DNA from: Candidatus Uhrbacteria bacterium RIFCSPLOWO2_02_FULL_49_11
Lineage (GTDB): Bacteria > Patescibacteriota > Patescibacteriia > 2-02-FULL-49-11
Reading direction: 5' to 3'
DNA: 8,457 bases
Assembly: GCA_001791465.1 (NCBI GenBank)
Contig: MGER01000071.1
Location: 1 to 8,457 of the forward strand
Shown here: positions 1 through 5,989 of the stretch, piece by piece
How positions within the stretch are numbered: the stretch's first letter is position 1
How the letters are laid out: each line of letters begins with the position of its first letter
The notes under the pieces: model-generated
What the model was told of the DNA's origin: nothing
What the model saw: only the letters and a program-made list of their open reading frames with translations
Databases searched by the model: none
Translations under genes and position numbers: made by a program

Positions 1-800
1 AATTCTGGATTTTTTTGGATAATGATTCTGGCCGACTCAAGCAGCGTATCTAATCCCTTGGTTGCATATAATCCTGCAATGGTGCCGATCCACACACCCT
101 CACCTCCATCCTCTCCCTTATTAGGGAGAGGACAGTTGATGGTCTCCCCCTTAGCAGGGGGGAGATGCAAGAGGGGGGCTGGACAGTGGAGAAAGTTTAA
201 TAGCTCTTTTCTTGCCTCGTCTTTTGAAAGAAACGGAACATAAGGATCAATACCCACCGGTATCGTCACTGTATTGTGTAGTCTGGCAACATGTGCGCGT
301 ATTGCCGCACGGCGATCGTCCTCCGAAACGCAAATCGTGACATCGCGCAATTCGTGAGCGAACCATTCCGCGAGCCAGTAGATAAGCTTCCCCATCGTAG
401 GGAGAGGCTCTTTGAGCACCAAACCATGCACGGTATAGATTATTTTCGGCACATGCGCGAGCCGCGCACTCATTGCGCCCACAACTCCTGCCATTGAAGA
501 ATTGAGGTGGACTATGTCCGGTTTCAATTCACGGCAAAGATTTGTAATCTCAAAGATTGCGCGGATATTATGAAGAGGGCGCACCGCGCGAGTAAGCGAT
601 TTAATATGCCGTGTGGTTACTCCTGCGGTCTGAAGCCGCACGCATAATTCTCCCTGCGGGTCTTCACCCGTTGCTACACTCACCTGCCATCCCAACTTGC
701 GAAACACAGTGGCTAAATCATACACATACCTCTGCGCTCCTCCCCACACCGACTGGGTAACGACATAGAGAATTTTTTTTGTGTGGACTGGTATTTCCAT
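1..800 (-). CDS. GT4-family glycosyltransferase, N-terminal part (3' end off the window)
   Basis: This gene is read on the minus strand from ATG at 800 to the left edge, giving 266 residues without a stop. It is probably a retaining GT-B glycosyltransferase that moves a sugar from a nucleotide donor onto a surface polysaccharide or lipid-linked glycan in the cytoplasm. The N-terminal Rossmann half is typical of GT4: KKILYVVT strand (residues 8-15), glycine-rich WGGAQRYVYDLA (19-30), DIVHLNSS (95-102), YTVHG (122-126), ICVSE (156-160) and IPVGID (180-185). The C-terminal half begins with IGTIAGLYATKGLDTLLESA (238-257); the donor-binding E-x7-E region is outside the window. Residues about 204-235 are an odd Pro/Gly-rich insert encoded by a repeat (separate entry). 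The start is chosen because the core fold begins seven residues later. No Shine-Dalgarno is visible. It diverges from the epimerase gene, which suggests a glycan locus. Family confident; acceptor unknown. Confidence 0.88.
   Translation of the reverse strand, partial: MEIPVHTKKILYVVTQSVWGGAQRYVYDLATVFRKLGWQVSVATGEDPQGELCVRLQTAGVTTRHIKSLTRAVRPLHNIRAIFEITNLCRELKPDIVHLNSSMAGVVGAMSARLAHVPKIIYTVHGLVLKEPLPTMGKLIYWLAEWFAHELRDVTICVSEDDRRAAIRAHVARLHNTVTIPVGIDPYVPFLSKDEARKELLNFLHCPAPLLHLPPAKGETINCPLPNKGEDGGEGVWIGTIAGLYATKGLDTLLESARIIIQKNPE
96..188 (-). repeat. Double-palindrome repeat inserted in frame in the glycosyltransferase
   Basis: Two hairpin-forming palindromes sit side by side. CCTCTCCCT (110-118) pairs with AGGGAGAGG (123-131) across a 4-base loop, and TCTCCCCC (143-150) pairs with GGGGGAGA (158-165). 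The heptamer GGACAGT occurs at 130-136 and again at 181-187. On the coding (minus) strand the segment is open and encodes roughly residues 204-235, including LHLPPAKGE and CPLPNKGEDGGEG. In ordinary GT4 proteins the step from RKEL to the IGTIAGLY strand is only a few residues long, so this looks like extra sequence in the linker between the two Rossmann domains. From memory, C-rich/G-rich palindromes of this kind are common dispersed repeats in bacterial genomes; that match was not tested. The exact ends are approximate. Confidence 0.7.
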
Positions 801-808
801 ATATATTA

Positions 809-817
809 TGTTAGAAT
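809..817 (+). promoter_or_regulatory. Possible extended -10 promoter for the epimerase-alaS cluster
   Basis: The motif TG-T-TAGAAT (809-817) matches an extended -10 element, TGnTATAAT with one mismatch in the hexamer. Transcription would start near 824, about 30 bases before the epimerase ATG at 855. The -35 position (about 789-794, TGGTAT) is poor, which is tolerated with an extended -10. It lies in the only gap (801-854) between the divergent glycosyltransferase and epimerase genes, where a promoter is expected. AT-rich sequence makes chance matches easy, so this is tentative. Confidence 0.35.
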
Positions 818-854
818 AGATACGATTTGGAAGCAAATCCTTTATCAAAAAGTT

Positions 855-1811
855 ATGCGTATATTCATCACCGGCGGCGCAGGGTTCATCGGTGCGCATT
901 GCGCGCACGCGCTTCTTGAGCGTGGCAATGCCGTGACGGTGATGGATGATTTTTCTGAAACGATCTATTCTGTGGGCCTCAAAGAAGACCGTCTCCGTGC
1001 GTTGCTTTCGGAAGCCACAGTAATTCGTGGGAGCATTTATGATCATGAGTTATTAGCGCGTGCATTTGCAGAACATAAGCCTGATTGCATCATTCACTTG
1101 GCAGCGATTGCTGGCATCCGTTATGCACGCACAGATCCATTTGCTGTCATAAAAACGAATGTGGAAGGGACATTGTCAGTTTTTGAAGAGGCAAGGAAAG
1201 CAGGCATTCATAGGATAATTTACGCTTCTTCCTCATCAGTATACGGACGCAACGCGAAAGCGCCGTTTTGTGAAGACGATCCTGTCATGCAGCCTGTGTC
1301 TTTGTATGCCGCGACAAAATTGGAAAATGAATTGTTCGCAGAAGTGTACCGCACTAACTATGGGTTAGACATCTCCGGTATTCGTTTTTTCACCGCGTAT
1401 GGCCCGTGGGGAAGGCCTGATATGGCTTATTACAAGTTCACCAAAGCCATACTTGAGGGTTCAGCGCTTGAGCTCTATGCGCAGGGCAAAGCGGCAAGGG
1501 ATTTTACCTCGATCCATGATATCGTGAGAGGAGTTATTGCGATACTTGATCATCCTGATGTTGAGTGTAAGATGGTAAATCTCGGAAATGCGCATCCGGT
1601 TACGAACGGCGCGCTGGTTGTTATGTTAGAAAAAATAATCGGCAAGAAGGCGAACGTGCGCGGACTGCCCTTGCCGAGAGAAGACGTGCTGCAGACCTTT
1701 GCCGATATTGGGCGCGCAAAGAAACTTTTTGGCTGGAAACCGTCTATAGCGCTGGAAGAAGGACTGAGAGAATTCGTCGAGTGGTACCAGCGTTATGCTC
1801 AATTCCGTTGA
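855..1811 (+). CDS. NAD-dependent sugar epimerase, UDP-glucuronate 4-epimerase-like
   Basis: This is an extended short-chain dehydrogenase/reductase of 318 residues, normal for the family. It probably interconverts UDP-glucuronate and UDP-galacturonate (EC 5.1.3.6) through a 4-keto intermediate with bound NAD, supplying sugars for surface glycans. Visible motifs are the Rossmann glycine motif GGAGFIG (residues 7-13), HLAAIAGIRYA (81-91), ASSSSVYG (124-131) with the catalytic Ser region, and the catalytic Y151-x3-K155. The signature RFFTAYGPWGRPDMAYYKFTKAI (residues 177-199), followed by ARDFTSIHDIV, is much closer to UDP-glucuronate epimerases (CapI type) than to GalE or RmlB. An upstream extension of the frame to 783 exists, but ATG 855 places the first beta strand (MRIFITGG) at the terminus, as usual. 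There is no clear Shine-Dalgarno. alaS starts 10 bases after the stop. UDP-glucose 4-epimerase activity is the main alternative. Confidence 0.9.
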   Translation: MRIFITGGAGFIGAHCAHALLERGNAVTVMDDFSETIYSVGLKEDRLRALLSEATVIRGSIYDHELLARAFAEHKPDCIIHLAAIAGIRYARTDPFAVIKTNVEGTLSVFEEARKAGIHRIIYASSSSVYGRNAKAPFCEDDPVMQPVSLYAATKLENELFAEVYRTNYGLDISGIRFFTAYGPWGRPDMAYYKFTKAILEGSALELYAQGKAARDFTSIHDIVRGVIAILDHPDVECKMVNLGNAHPVTNGALVVMLEKIIGKKANVRGLPLPREDVLQTFADIGRAKKLFGWKPSIALEEGLREFVEWYQRYAQFR

Positions 1812-1821
1812 TATATTGCGT

Positions 1822-3624
1822 ATGACCACTCATGAATTGCGGGAAAAATTCTTACATTTTTTTGCTACCAAAGGGCACGCAATAATACCCTCTGCCTCCC
1901 TTATTCCTGAACACGATCCTACGGTGCTTTTCACGACCGCGGGCATGCACCCGTTGGTTCCATACCTTCTAGGAGAATCGCATCCAAAGGGAAAAAGAAT
2001 CGCGGACGTGCAAAAATGCATACGCACGACGGATATTGACGAGGTGGGGGACCAATGGCATCTCACGTTTTTTGAAATGCTCGGTAATTGGTCGCTCGGA
2101 GACTATTTTAAAAAAGAAGCGATAGAGTGGAGCTGGGAATTTCTTACTGATTCACGATGGCTTGGGATTGACCCGGAGCGGCTAGCCGTTAGTATTTTTG
2201 AAGGCGATAAGAACGCGCCACGCGATGATGAAGCGGAAGGCTATTGGCTTAATGCCGGCGTGCCCAAGAAACGCATTTTCACTTATCCCAAAGAAAAGAA
2301 TTGGTGGGGGCCGGCCGGGGAAACGGGTCCGTGCGGTCCGGATACGGAAATGTTCTATGACACTAAGCGTCCCCATGATCCCAGCTGTGGCAAAGAATGC
2401 CATCCGAATTGCGATTGCGGGCGCTGGGCTGAAATTTGGAACGACGTGTTCATGCAGTTTAACAAACAGGCGGACGGCGCCTTTGTGCCGTTGAAGCAAA
2501 AAAACGTAGATACCGGCATGGGCCTCGAGCGGGTCGTCGCGGTGCTCGCAGGCAAGACGACCGTATTCGAAACAGACGCATTCCAGAGCACCATTGACGC
2601 GATCACCGGGCTTCTCCCCAGATCTCTGGCGCAGCCGTCCGCGAATCCGAGCATACGCATTATTGCAGATCATATACGCGCGGCGGTGTTTATTATGGGT
2701 GATGATCTTGGTGTGTTGCCGTCTAATGTGGACCAAGGGTATGTGGTGCGGCGTTTGATTCGCCGTGCCGTGCGACATGGCCACACTTTGGGGATAGGGC
2801 GTGAATTTACCAAAGTCGTTGCGAGCGCGGTGATTGGCCATTTTGCGTCCTCGTATCCAGAACTTGAAAGGAATGCGGACCGGGTGCTGAAAGAAATTGA
2901 TACAGAAGAAATAAAATTTCGTGCCACACTTGAGCGGGGGAGTAAGGCATTGGAGAGGATTTTAGCGGGTAAGAACGCCGTGAACGGCAATGACGCGTTT
3001 GAACTCTATACCACGTATGGATTCCCCTTTGAACTCACGCAGGAAATCGCAGAGGAGAAAGGCATGTCGGTGGATGAAACGGGGTATAAGAGCGCGTTTG
3101 CGGCGCATCAGGAGCTGTCCCGCAGCGGTGCACAGAAGAAATTCAAAGGCGGCCTCGCAGACCATACGGAAAAAATCGTCCGCATGCATACGGCAACCCA
3201 TCTTCTCCATCAGGCGTTGCGCATGGTGCTGGGCGCAGAGGTGTACCAGAAGGGGTCAAATATTACTGAAGAACGGTTAAGGTTTGACTTTTCATGTCCA
3301 CGGCGGCTTACCTCCGAGGAGCTTGCCCGCGTGGAGAAGATCGTGAATGCAAAAATCACAGAGGATATGCCCGTGTCATGGGAGGAGATGGCCGTGGAGG
3401 AGGCTAAACAAAAAGGCGCCATAGGCATATTTACCGAGCGGTATGGAGAAAAGGTGAAAGTCTATAGGATTGGAGATCCTTCGATTGGCTCAGGACAGGT
3501 TTTTTCCCAAGAAATTTGCGGCGGCCCTCATGTGGATCACACTGCCTTGGTGGGCCATTTTTCTATAGCGAAGGAAGAAGCGGTAAGCGCGGGGGTGCGC
3601 CGCATTAAAGCTATCGTCACATGA
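1822..3624 (+). CDS. alaS: Alanyl-tRNA synthetase, short form lacking the C-terminal C-Ala domain
   Basis: Charges tRNA-Ala with alanine (EC 6.1.1.7) and hydrolyses mischarged Ser/Gly-tRNA-Ala in the cytoplasm. From ATG 1822 it is 600 residues, against about 870 in typical bacteria. The class II catalytic core runs over residues 1-245 (ELREKFLHFFATKGH, FTTAGM, TFFEMLGNWSLGDYFK, WNDVFMQFN, VDTGMGLERVVAVL). The tRNA-recognition helical domain follows (IRIIADHIRAAVFIM 278-292, VDQGYVVRRLIRRAVRHG 303-320). The editing domain has zinc ligands H456-x3-H460 (MHTATHLLH) and C566-x3-H570 (EICGGPH). The protein ends about 30 residues after that motif, so the coiled coil and C-Ala/DHHA1 domain are absent. 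This is known for several CPR lineages and is not obviously a truncation. A Cys cluster (C189, C193, C197, C199) in the core may bind another zinc. Residues 553-560 look like a repeat-derived insert. An earlier ATG at 1795 would overlap the epimerase; 1822 starts the protein where the family starts. The stop overlaps the next gene as ATGA. Confidence 0.96.
   Translation: MTTHELREKFLHFFATKGHAIIPSASLIPEHDPTVLFTTAGMHPLVPYLLGESHPKGKRIADVQKCIRTTDIDEVGDQWHLTFFEMLGNWSLGDYFKKEAIEWSWEFLTDSRWLGIDPERLAVSIFEGDKNAPRDDEAEGYWLNAGVPKKRIFTYPKEKNWWGPAGETGPCGPDTEMFYDTKRPHDPSCGKECHPNCDCGRWAEIWNDVFMQFNKQADGAFVPLKQKNVDTGMGLERVVAVLAGKTTVFETDAFQSTIDAITGLLPRSLAQPSANPSIRIIADHIRAAVFIMGDDLGVLPSNVDQGYVVRRLIRRAVRHGHTLGIGREFTKVVASAVIGHFASSYPELERNADRVLKEIDTEEIKFRATLERGSKALERILAGKNAVNGNDAFELYTTYGFPFELTQEIAEEKGMSVDETGYKSAFAAHQELSRSGAQKKFKGGLADHTEKIVRMHTATHLLHQALRMVLGAEVYQKGSNITEERLRFDFSCPRRLTSEELARVEKIVNAKITEDMPVSWEEMAVEEAKQKGAIGIFTERYGEKVKVYRIGDPSIGSGQVFSQEICGGPHVDHTALVGHFSIAKEEAVSAGVRRIKAIVT
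3477..3500 (+). repeat. 24-base in-frame insert in the alaS editing domain
   Basis: Eight extra codons encode PSIGSGQV (residues 553-560) between IGD and FSQEICGGPH. In ordinary AlaRS the corresponding strand reads straight through, in the pattern IGDFSxEICGGxH, so removing exactly these 24 bases restores the family pattern. The DNA, CCTTCGATTGGCTCAGGACAGG, closely resembles a dispersed repeat recalled from many environmental bacterial genomes with a core like CTTCGACAGGCTCAGGACA, which gives S-x-S/G-S-G-Q peptides in this reading frame. The comparison is from memory and not a database result. The insert lies five residues before the zinc ligand C566. Confidence 0.55.
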
Positions 3625-5192
3625 AGCGCGGCATGCCTCCTGTTTCAATCGGCGATGATGCAGCGGAAATATCTCCGCAGAAGGAATTTATGCGCGTGCC
3701 TGACGCGGTAACGCTTATTTTCGACGAGCATGGTACCCCTTGGGAGCTCGTGAAAGCGGTGACACGAGCGCGCAGTATCCGCGTGGAAGTAACCGTACCC
3801 ATAAGCCATCCTTGTTTTCAATCGGCGGTGGCGATGGAATATCTCTCAACGGCGTTGCTGCGGATCAAAAAAGAAATATACTTCATCACGCATGATCCTG
3901 AATTACAGGAGCGACTGTTGCAGTACGGTTTAAGCGCCAGAGCCCCTCGCGTCCTTCAAGAACTGACGGAACCTCCTGGCCGCGATCATCTTATACGTTC
4001 ATTTTTTAAACAGCCTATGCGGTCGTTCCAACGCAAAAGAAAGAAATACGTGCGAGGGTGGTGGTTTATTTTATTTATTGCGCTGGCCGTCATATTATTT
4101 TTATTTACGGCTATCGCTCCCCGCGCGCATGTCACGCTCATTCCGGATGTGAAAGTCATAGAGCGCAAAGCAGGAGTGTTCATTGATGCCGAATGGCGTA
4201 ATCAGCAGAGGGACGCCGCCCATCTGCGCGGGAAGGTGTTAAAGGAGGAAGGAATATATGCGACGACCACTCCTATTACCGACCTATCAGAAAGCGGAGA
4301 GAAGGCAAGGGGCGAGGTGCGCATAGAAAATCAGACAGGACAAGAGGTTATCCTTGCGCCCAAGACTGAATTATTAGGCGACGACGGCGTGGCCTATGTC
4401 AGCGAGAGCGCACTCACCATCCCCGCCGCGTATGTGGCGGAGGATACCACCATAAAATTTGGCACGCTTATCGCAATGCTCATGGCCAAGGAGCCGGGAG
4501 TTAAGGGGAATCGCTCTAGCGGCAGGCTTATGATTCCGTCGCTTTCCCCAAGCAAGCAGCAGCGTATTTGGGCGGTCATCACGTCTCCCTTTACCGGAGG
4601 GTCTGATCGCATGGGTAAAGTAGTGCGCCAGGAGCATGTGGTCGCGGTTGAGCCGCGATTGTGGGAAGGATTACAGCAGGGATTGTTCGAAACGCTTGAA
4701 TCGCATTTAGGCGATGAGTGGATAACCGCGTTTCCGCTTGTCATGGCAACCGTGACGAACGTCACCGTGGATCCGCCGTTTGGAACAGAGGCAGATGCTG
4801 TTTCCCTGATTATGACGGGGAGCATGCAGGCGCTCATCTTTTCTTCCGCAGACGCGTTTCGCGCTTTCGCTGCTGATGCGCACATATGCGGCGCAATTCG
4901 AAATGGAAAATCAGAAACCTGCGCGATACGCGTGGATAAGGTGCGCACACTTGATACGGAGAAAGGGAAAGGCGACGCAGACCTCGTATTTTCTAAAGTC
5001 CAGACACCTCCTTTTGATGCTGCGGCGCTTTCTGAAAAAATTACGGGGAAAAGCGTGCAGCAAGCGCGCCTCACCCTACTCTCTCTCTCGGGAGTAAAAG
5101 ATGTAAGGATTTCATTGCGTTGGAGCTTGAGAAACTATTTACCGCGGGATGTGAGACGTATCACCATCGAAGTATCGCAAAATATGCCCTGA
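3621..5192 (+). CDS. Membrane-anchored baseplate J/gp47-like protein
   Basis: A 523-residue protein with three parts. Residues about 25-115 form a cytoplasmic domain ending in a pattern (KKEIYFITHDPELQERLLQYGL) seen at the N-terminus of other CPR proteins of this kind. A basic stretch (QRKRKKYVR, 137-145) precedes one strong transmembrane helix, about 147-166, which predicts N-in, C-out topology. The outer part carries a baseplate-J-like signature: GEVRIENQTGQEVILAPKTELL (231-252), then DGVAYVSESALTIPA and AKEPGVKGNRSSGRLMIPSL (289-308), as in phage gp47/J proteins where an 'artificially imposed feature plus spacer' strand pair recurs. The end (GVKDVRISLRWSLRNYLPRDVRRITIEV) also matches CPR relatives. 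The role is unknown; a cell-envelope or pilus-like surface structure is plausible. There is no tail module nearby, so a phage or contractile injection system is not supported. Its ATG overlaps the alaS TGA (ATGA), implying translational coupling. Confidence 0.8.
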   Translation: MKRGMPPVSIGDDAAEISPQKEFMRVPDAVTLIFDEHGTPWELVKAVTRARSIRVEVTVPISHPCFQSAVAMEYLSTALLRIKKEIYFITHDPELQERLLQYGLSARAPRVLQELTEPPGRDHLIRSFFKQPMRSFQRKRKKYVRGWWFILFIALAVILFLFTAIAPRAHVTLIPDVKVIERKAGVFIDAEWRNQQRDAAHLRGKVLKEEGIYATTTPITDLSESGEKARGEVRIENQTGQEVILAPKTELLGDDGVAYVSESALTIPAAYVAEDTTIKFGTLIAMLMAKEPGVKGNRSSGRLMIPSLSPSKQQRIWAVITSPFTGGSDRMGKVVRQEHVVAVEPRLWEGLQQGLFETLESHLGDEWITAFPLVMATVTNVTVDPPFGTEADAVSLIMTGSMQALIFSSADAFRAFAADAHICGAIRNGKSETCAIRVDKVRTLDTEKGKGDADLVFSKVQTPPFDAAALSEKITGKSVQQARLTLLSLSGVKDVRISLRWSLRNYLPRDVRRITIEVSQNMP

Positions 5193-5196
5193 ATTG

Positions 5197-5225
5197 TTGA
5201 CACAACCGTGAGAGTATTCTATGAT
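5197..5225 (+). promoter_or_regulatory. Sigma-70-type promoter of the infA-rpoA operon
   Basis: A perfect -35 hexamer TTGACA (5197-5202) is followed by an optimal 17-base spacer and TATGAT (5220-5225), one mismatch from the -10 consensus. Transcription should start near 5232, leaving an untranslated leader of about 100 bases before infA. The -35 starts five bases after the stop codon of the preceding gene, with no terminator hairpin between them, so some read-through from the alaS cluster is possible. This is the best promoter in the window and fits a highly expressed ribosomal operon. Confidence 0.85.
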
Positions 5226-5288
5226 ATTGTCATCGTGTTCATTTGAGTTATTTTTCAAAATTTTCTGATAATTCACCTAATTGCGATC

Positions 5289-5323
5289 CAACCTTCTGGG
5301 GAATAAGGTTAAGAAGGTTGAGG
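5289..5323 (+). promoter_or_regulatory. infA leader hairpin next to its Shine-Dalgarno
   Basis: CAACCTTCT (5289-5297) is perfectly complementary to AGAAGGTTG (5312-5320), a 9-bp stem with a 14-base loop. The last stem base is the first base of GAGG (5320-5323), which lies 8 bases before the infA ATG and is the likely Shine-Dalgarno. A competing stem can form between AACCTT (5290-5295) and AAGGTT (5305-5310), which would release the 3' arm. Two exclusive folds beside a ribosome binding site suggest translational control of infA or of the operon. No known riboswitch or ribosomal-protein leader was recognised. Confidence 0.5.
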
Positions 5324-5331
5324 TTTAATTT

Positions 5332-5628
5332 ATGCAACAAAACCAAATAGAGAGCAGTGGGGCGGCACCATCTGCCGCACCCGTAAGCAACGAAGGGAAT
5401 TTGGGGATCCAAACGAACCGGAAAGGTTTTATTGACGCCATTGGCGAAGTCGTTGAATTATTGCCGGCGGCCACCTTTAAAGTGAAATTGGAGAACGGCC
5501 ATGAAATTTTATGCCATCTCTCCGGCAAAATGCGCTTGAATCGCATTCTTATCTTGCCGGGTGACAGGATAAAAGTAGAAATGAGCCCGTATGATTTGAG
5601 TAAAGGAAGAATTACCTATAGGTTTTGA
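5332..5628 (+). CDS. infA: Translation initiation factor IF-1 with N-terminal extension
   Basis: IF-1 binds the A site of the 30S subunit during initiation and helps IF-2 and IF-3 select the initiator tRNA. The OB-fold core is clear from about residue 34: [24 protein letters not shown], then [42 protein letters not shown] to the end. The canonical protein is about 72 residues; this one has 98 because of a 25-30-residue, Ser/Ala/Gly/Gln-rich, probably disordered N-terminal tail ([21 protein letters not shown]). No later Met start exists before the core, and GAGG lies 8 bases before ATG 5332, so the extension appears genuine. It is the first gene after the 5197-5225 promoter. It sits in the standard infA-rpmJ-rpsM order, but the secY-adk-map genes that often precede infA are absent here. 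Confidence 0.96.
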   Translation: MQQNQIESSGAAPSAAPVSNEGNLGIQTNRKGFIDAIGEVVELLPAATFKVKLENGHEILCHLSGKMRLNRILILPGDRIKVEMSPYDLSKGRITYRF

Positions 5629-5867
5629 GCCCTTCCGTTATGCCCCGCAATACAACATCCAAGAGGAGGCATAGCCGTTAGGATGGAAAATGGATGTTTA
5701 TGAGGGAGTCTAAGCGATTACCTTGAAAGGCATTTTCAGGCCTCCCTCACCTGTCGCCAAGCGTTTCATGCACACATTTCTATGCAACAATATTCCAAGG
5801 TCGCAACCGTTCTAGTGAATTTCACAAATGTCGCCACGTTTGGCGTTGGATGTTTGATATACGGGGT
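5629..5867 (+). other. Gap between infA and rpmJ with candidate structured RNA
   Basis: This 239-base stretch has no convincing gene but dense complementarity. GTTATGCC (5637-5644) pairs with GGCATAGC (5668-5675), allowing one G-U. AACATCC (5654-5660), in that loop, pairs with GGATGTT (5692-5698), which would make a pseudoknot. GAGGGAG (5702-5708) pairs with CTCCCTC (5742-5748) and encloses a bulged stem between CCTTGAAA (5721-5728) and TTTCAGG (5734-5740). Small hairpins GTGAA/TTCAC (5815-5825) and CGCCA/TGGCG (5832-5845) precede rpmJ. Within it, AGGAGG (5664-5669) stands 13 bases before a six-codon frame (MENGCL, 5683-5703) whose stop overlaps the third stem. No T-run terminator is present. 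It does not resemble tRNA, 5S, SRP RNA, RNase P or tmRNA by eye. It could be a regulatory element, a repeat or decayed sequence. Confidence 0.35.
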
Positions 5868-5981
5868 ATGAAGGTGCGCGCTTCAGTAAAGCCAATTTGT
5901 ACGAAGTGCAAGATGGTGCGGCGCCGCGGCCGGCTTTATGTCATCTGTGCGAATCCAAAACATAAGCAACGGCAAGGATAA
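5868..5981 (+). CDS. rpmJ: 50S ribosomal protein L36
   Basis: A 37-residue basic protein starting [15 protein letters not shown], the standard start and length for L36, which binds 23S rRNA in the large subunit. It is the zinc-ribbon form: ligands C11, C14, C27 and H32 are all present (C-x2-C-x12-C-x4-H), followed by the usual KHKQRQG tail. Only GGGG (5863-5866), just before ATG, resembles a ribosome binding site, and it is unusually close. It follows infA as in most bacteria, but after an atypical 239-base gap, and is followed by a palindromic repeat before rpsM. Confidence 0.96.
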   Translation: MKVRASVKPICTKCKMVRRRGRLYVICANPKHKQRQG

Positions 5982-5989
5982 TCATTGAT

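Noticed and set aside
22..497. Plus-strand frames at 22-243 and 291-497.
   Set aside because: They are antisense to the glycosyltransferase, whose minus-strand frame has clear GT4 motifs; their own translations look random.
2182..2841. A 219-codon minus-strand frame antisense to alaS.
   Set aside because: It lies wholly opposite the conserved AlaRS core, and its translation has no recognisable domain.
4394..5074. A 226-codon minus-strand frame antisense to the baseplate-J-like gene.
   Set aside because: The translation is Ser/Thr-rich and lacks family features; the sense frame matches known CPR proteins along its length.
3621..5192. A phage tail or contractile injection system locus, suggested by the baseplate-J-like gene.
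   Set aside because: No sheath, tube, spike or ATPase gene is nearby, and the protein has a transmembrane anchor that is atypical for tail baseplates.
5193..5331. Possible riboswitch or transcription terminator between the baseplate-J-like gene and infA.
   Set aside because: There is no T-run after the hairpin at 5289-5320 and no known aptamer pattern; the stretch is explained by a promoter and leader.
5640..5681. A 13-codon basic frame (MPRNTTSKRRHSR) after infA.
   Set aside because: It is too short to judge, has no Shine-Dalgarno, and lies within the candidate stem at 5637-5675; most likely chance.
5782..5871. A 29-codon frame ([12 protein letters not shown]...) with a hydrophobic stretch, ending by ATGA overlap with rpmJ.
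   Set aside because: No ribosome binding site precedes it. The ATGA overlap is uninformative because rpmJ starts ATGA, so any frame in that phase ends there. It is short and matches no family I recognise.
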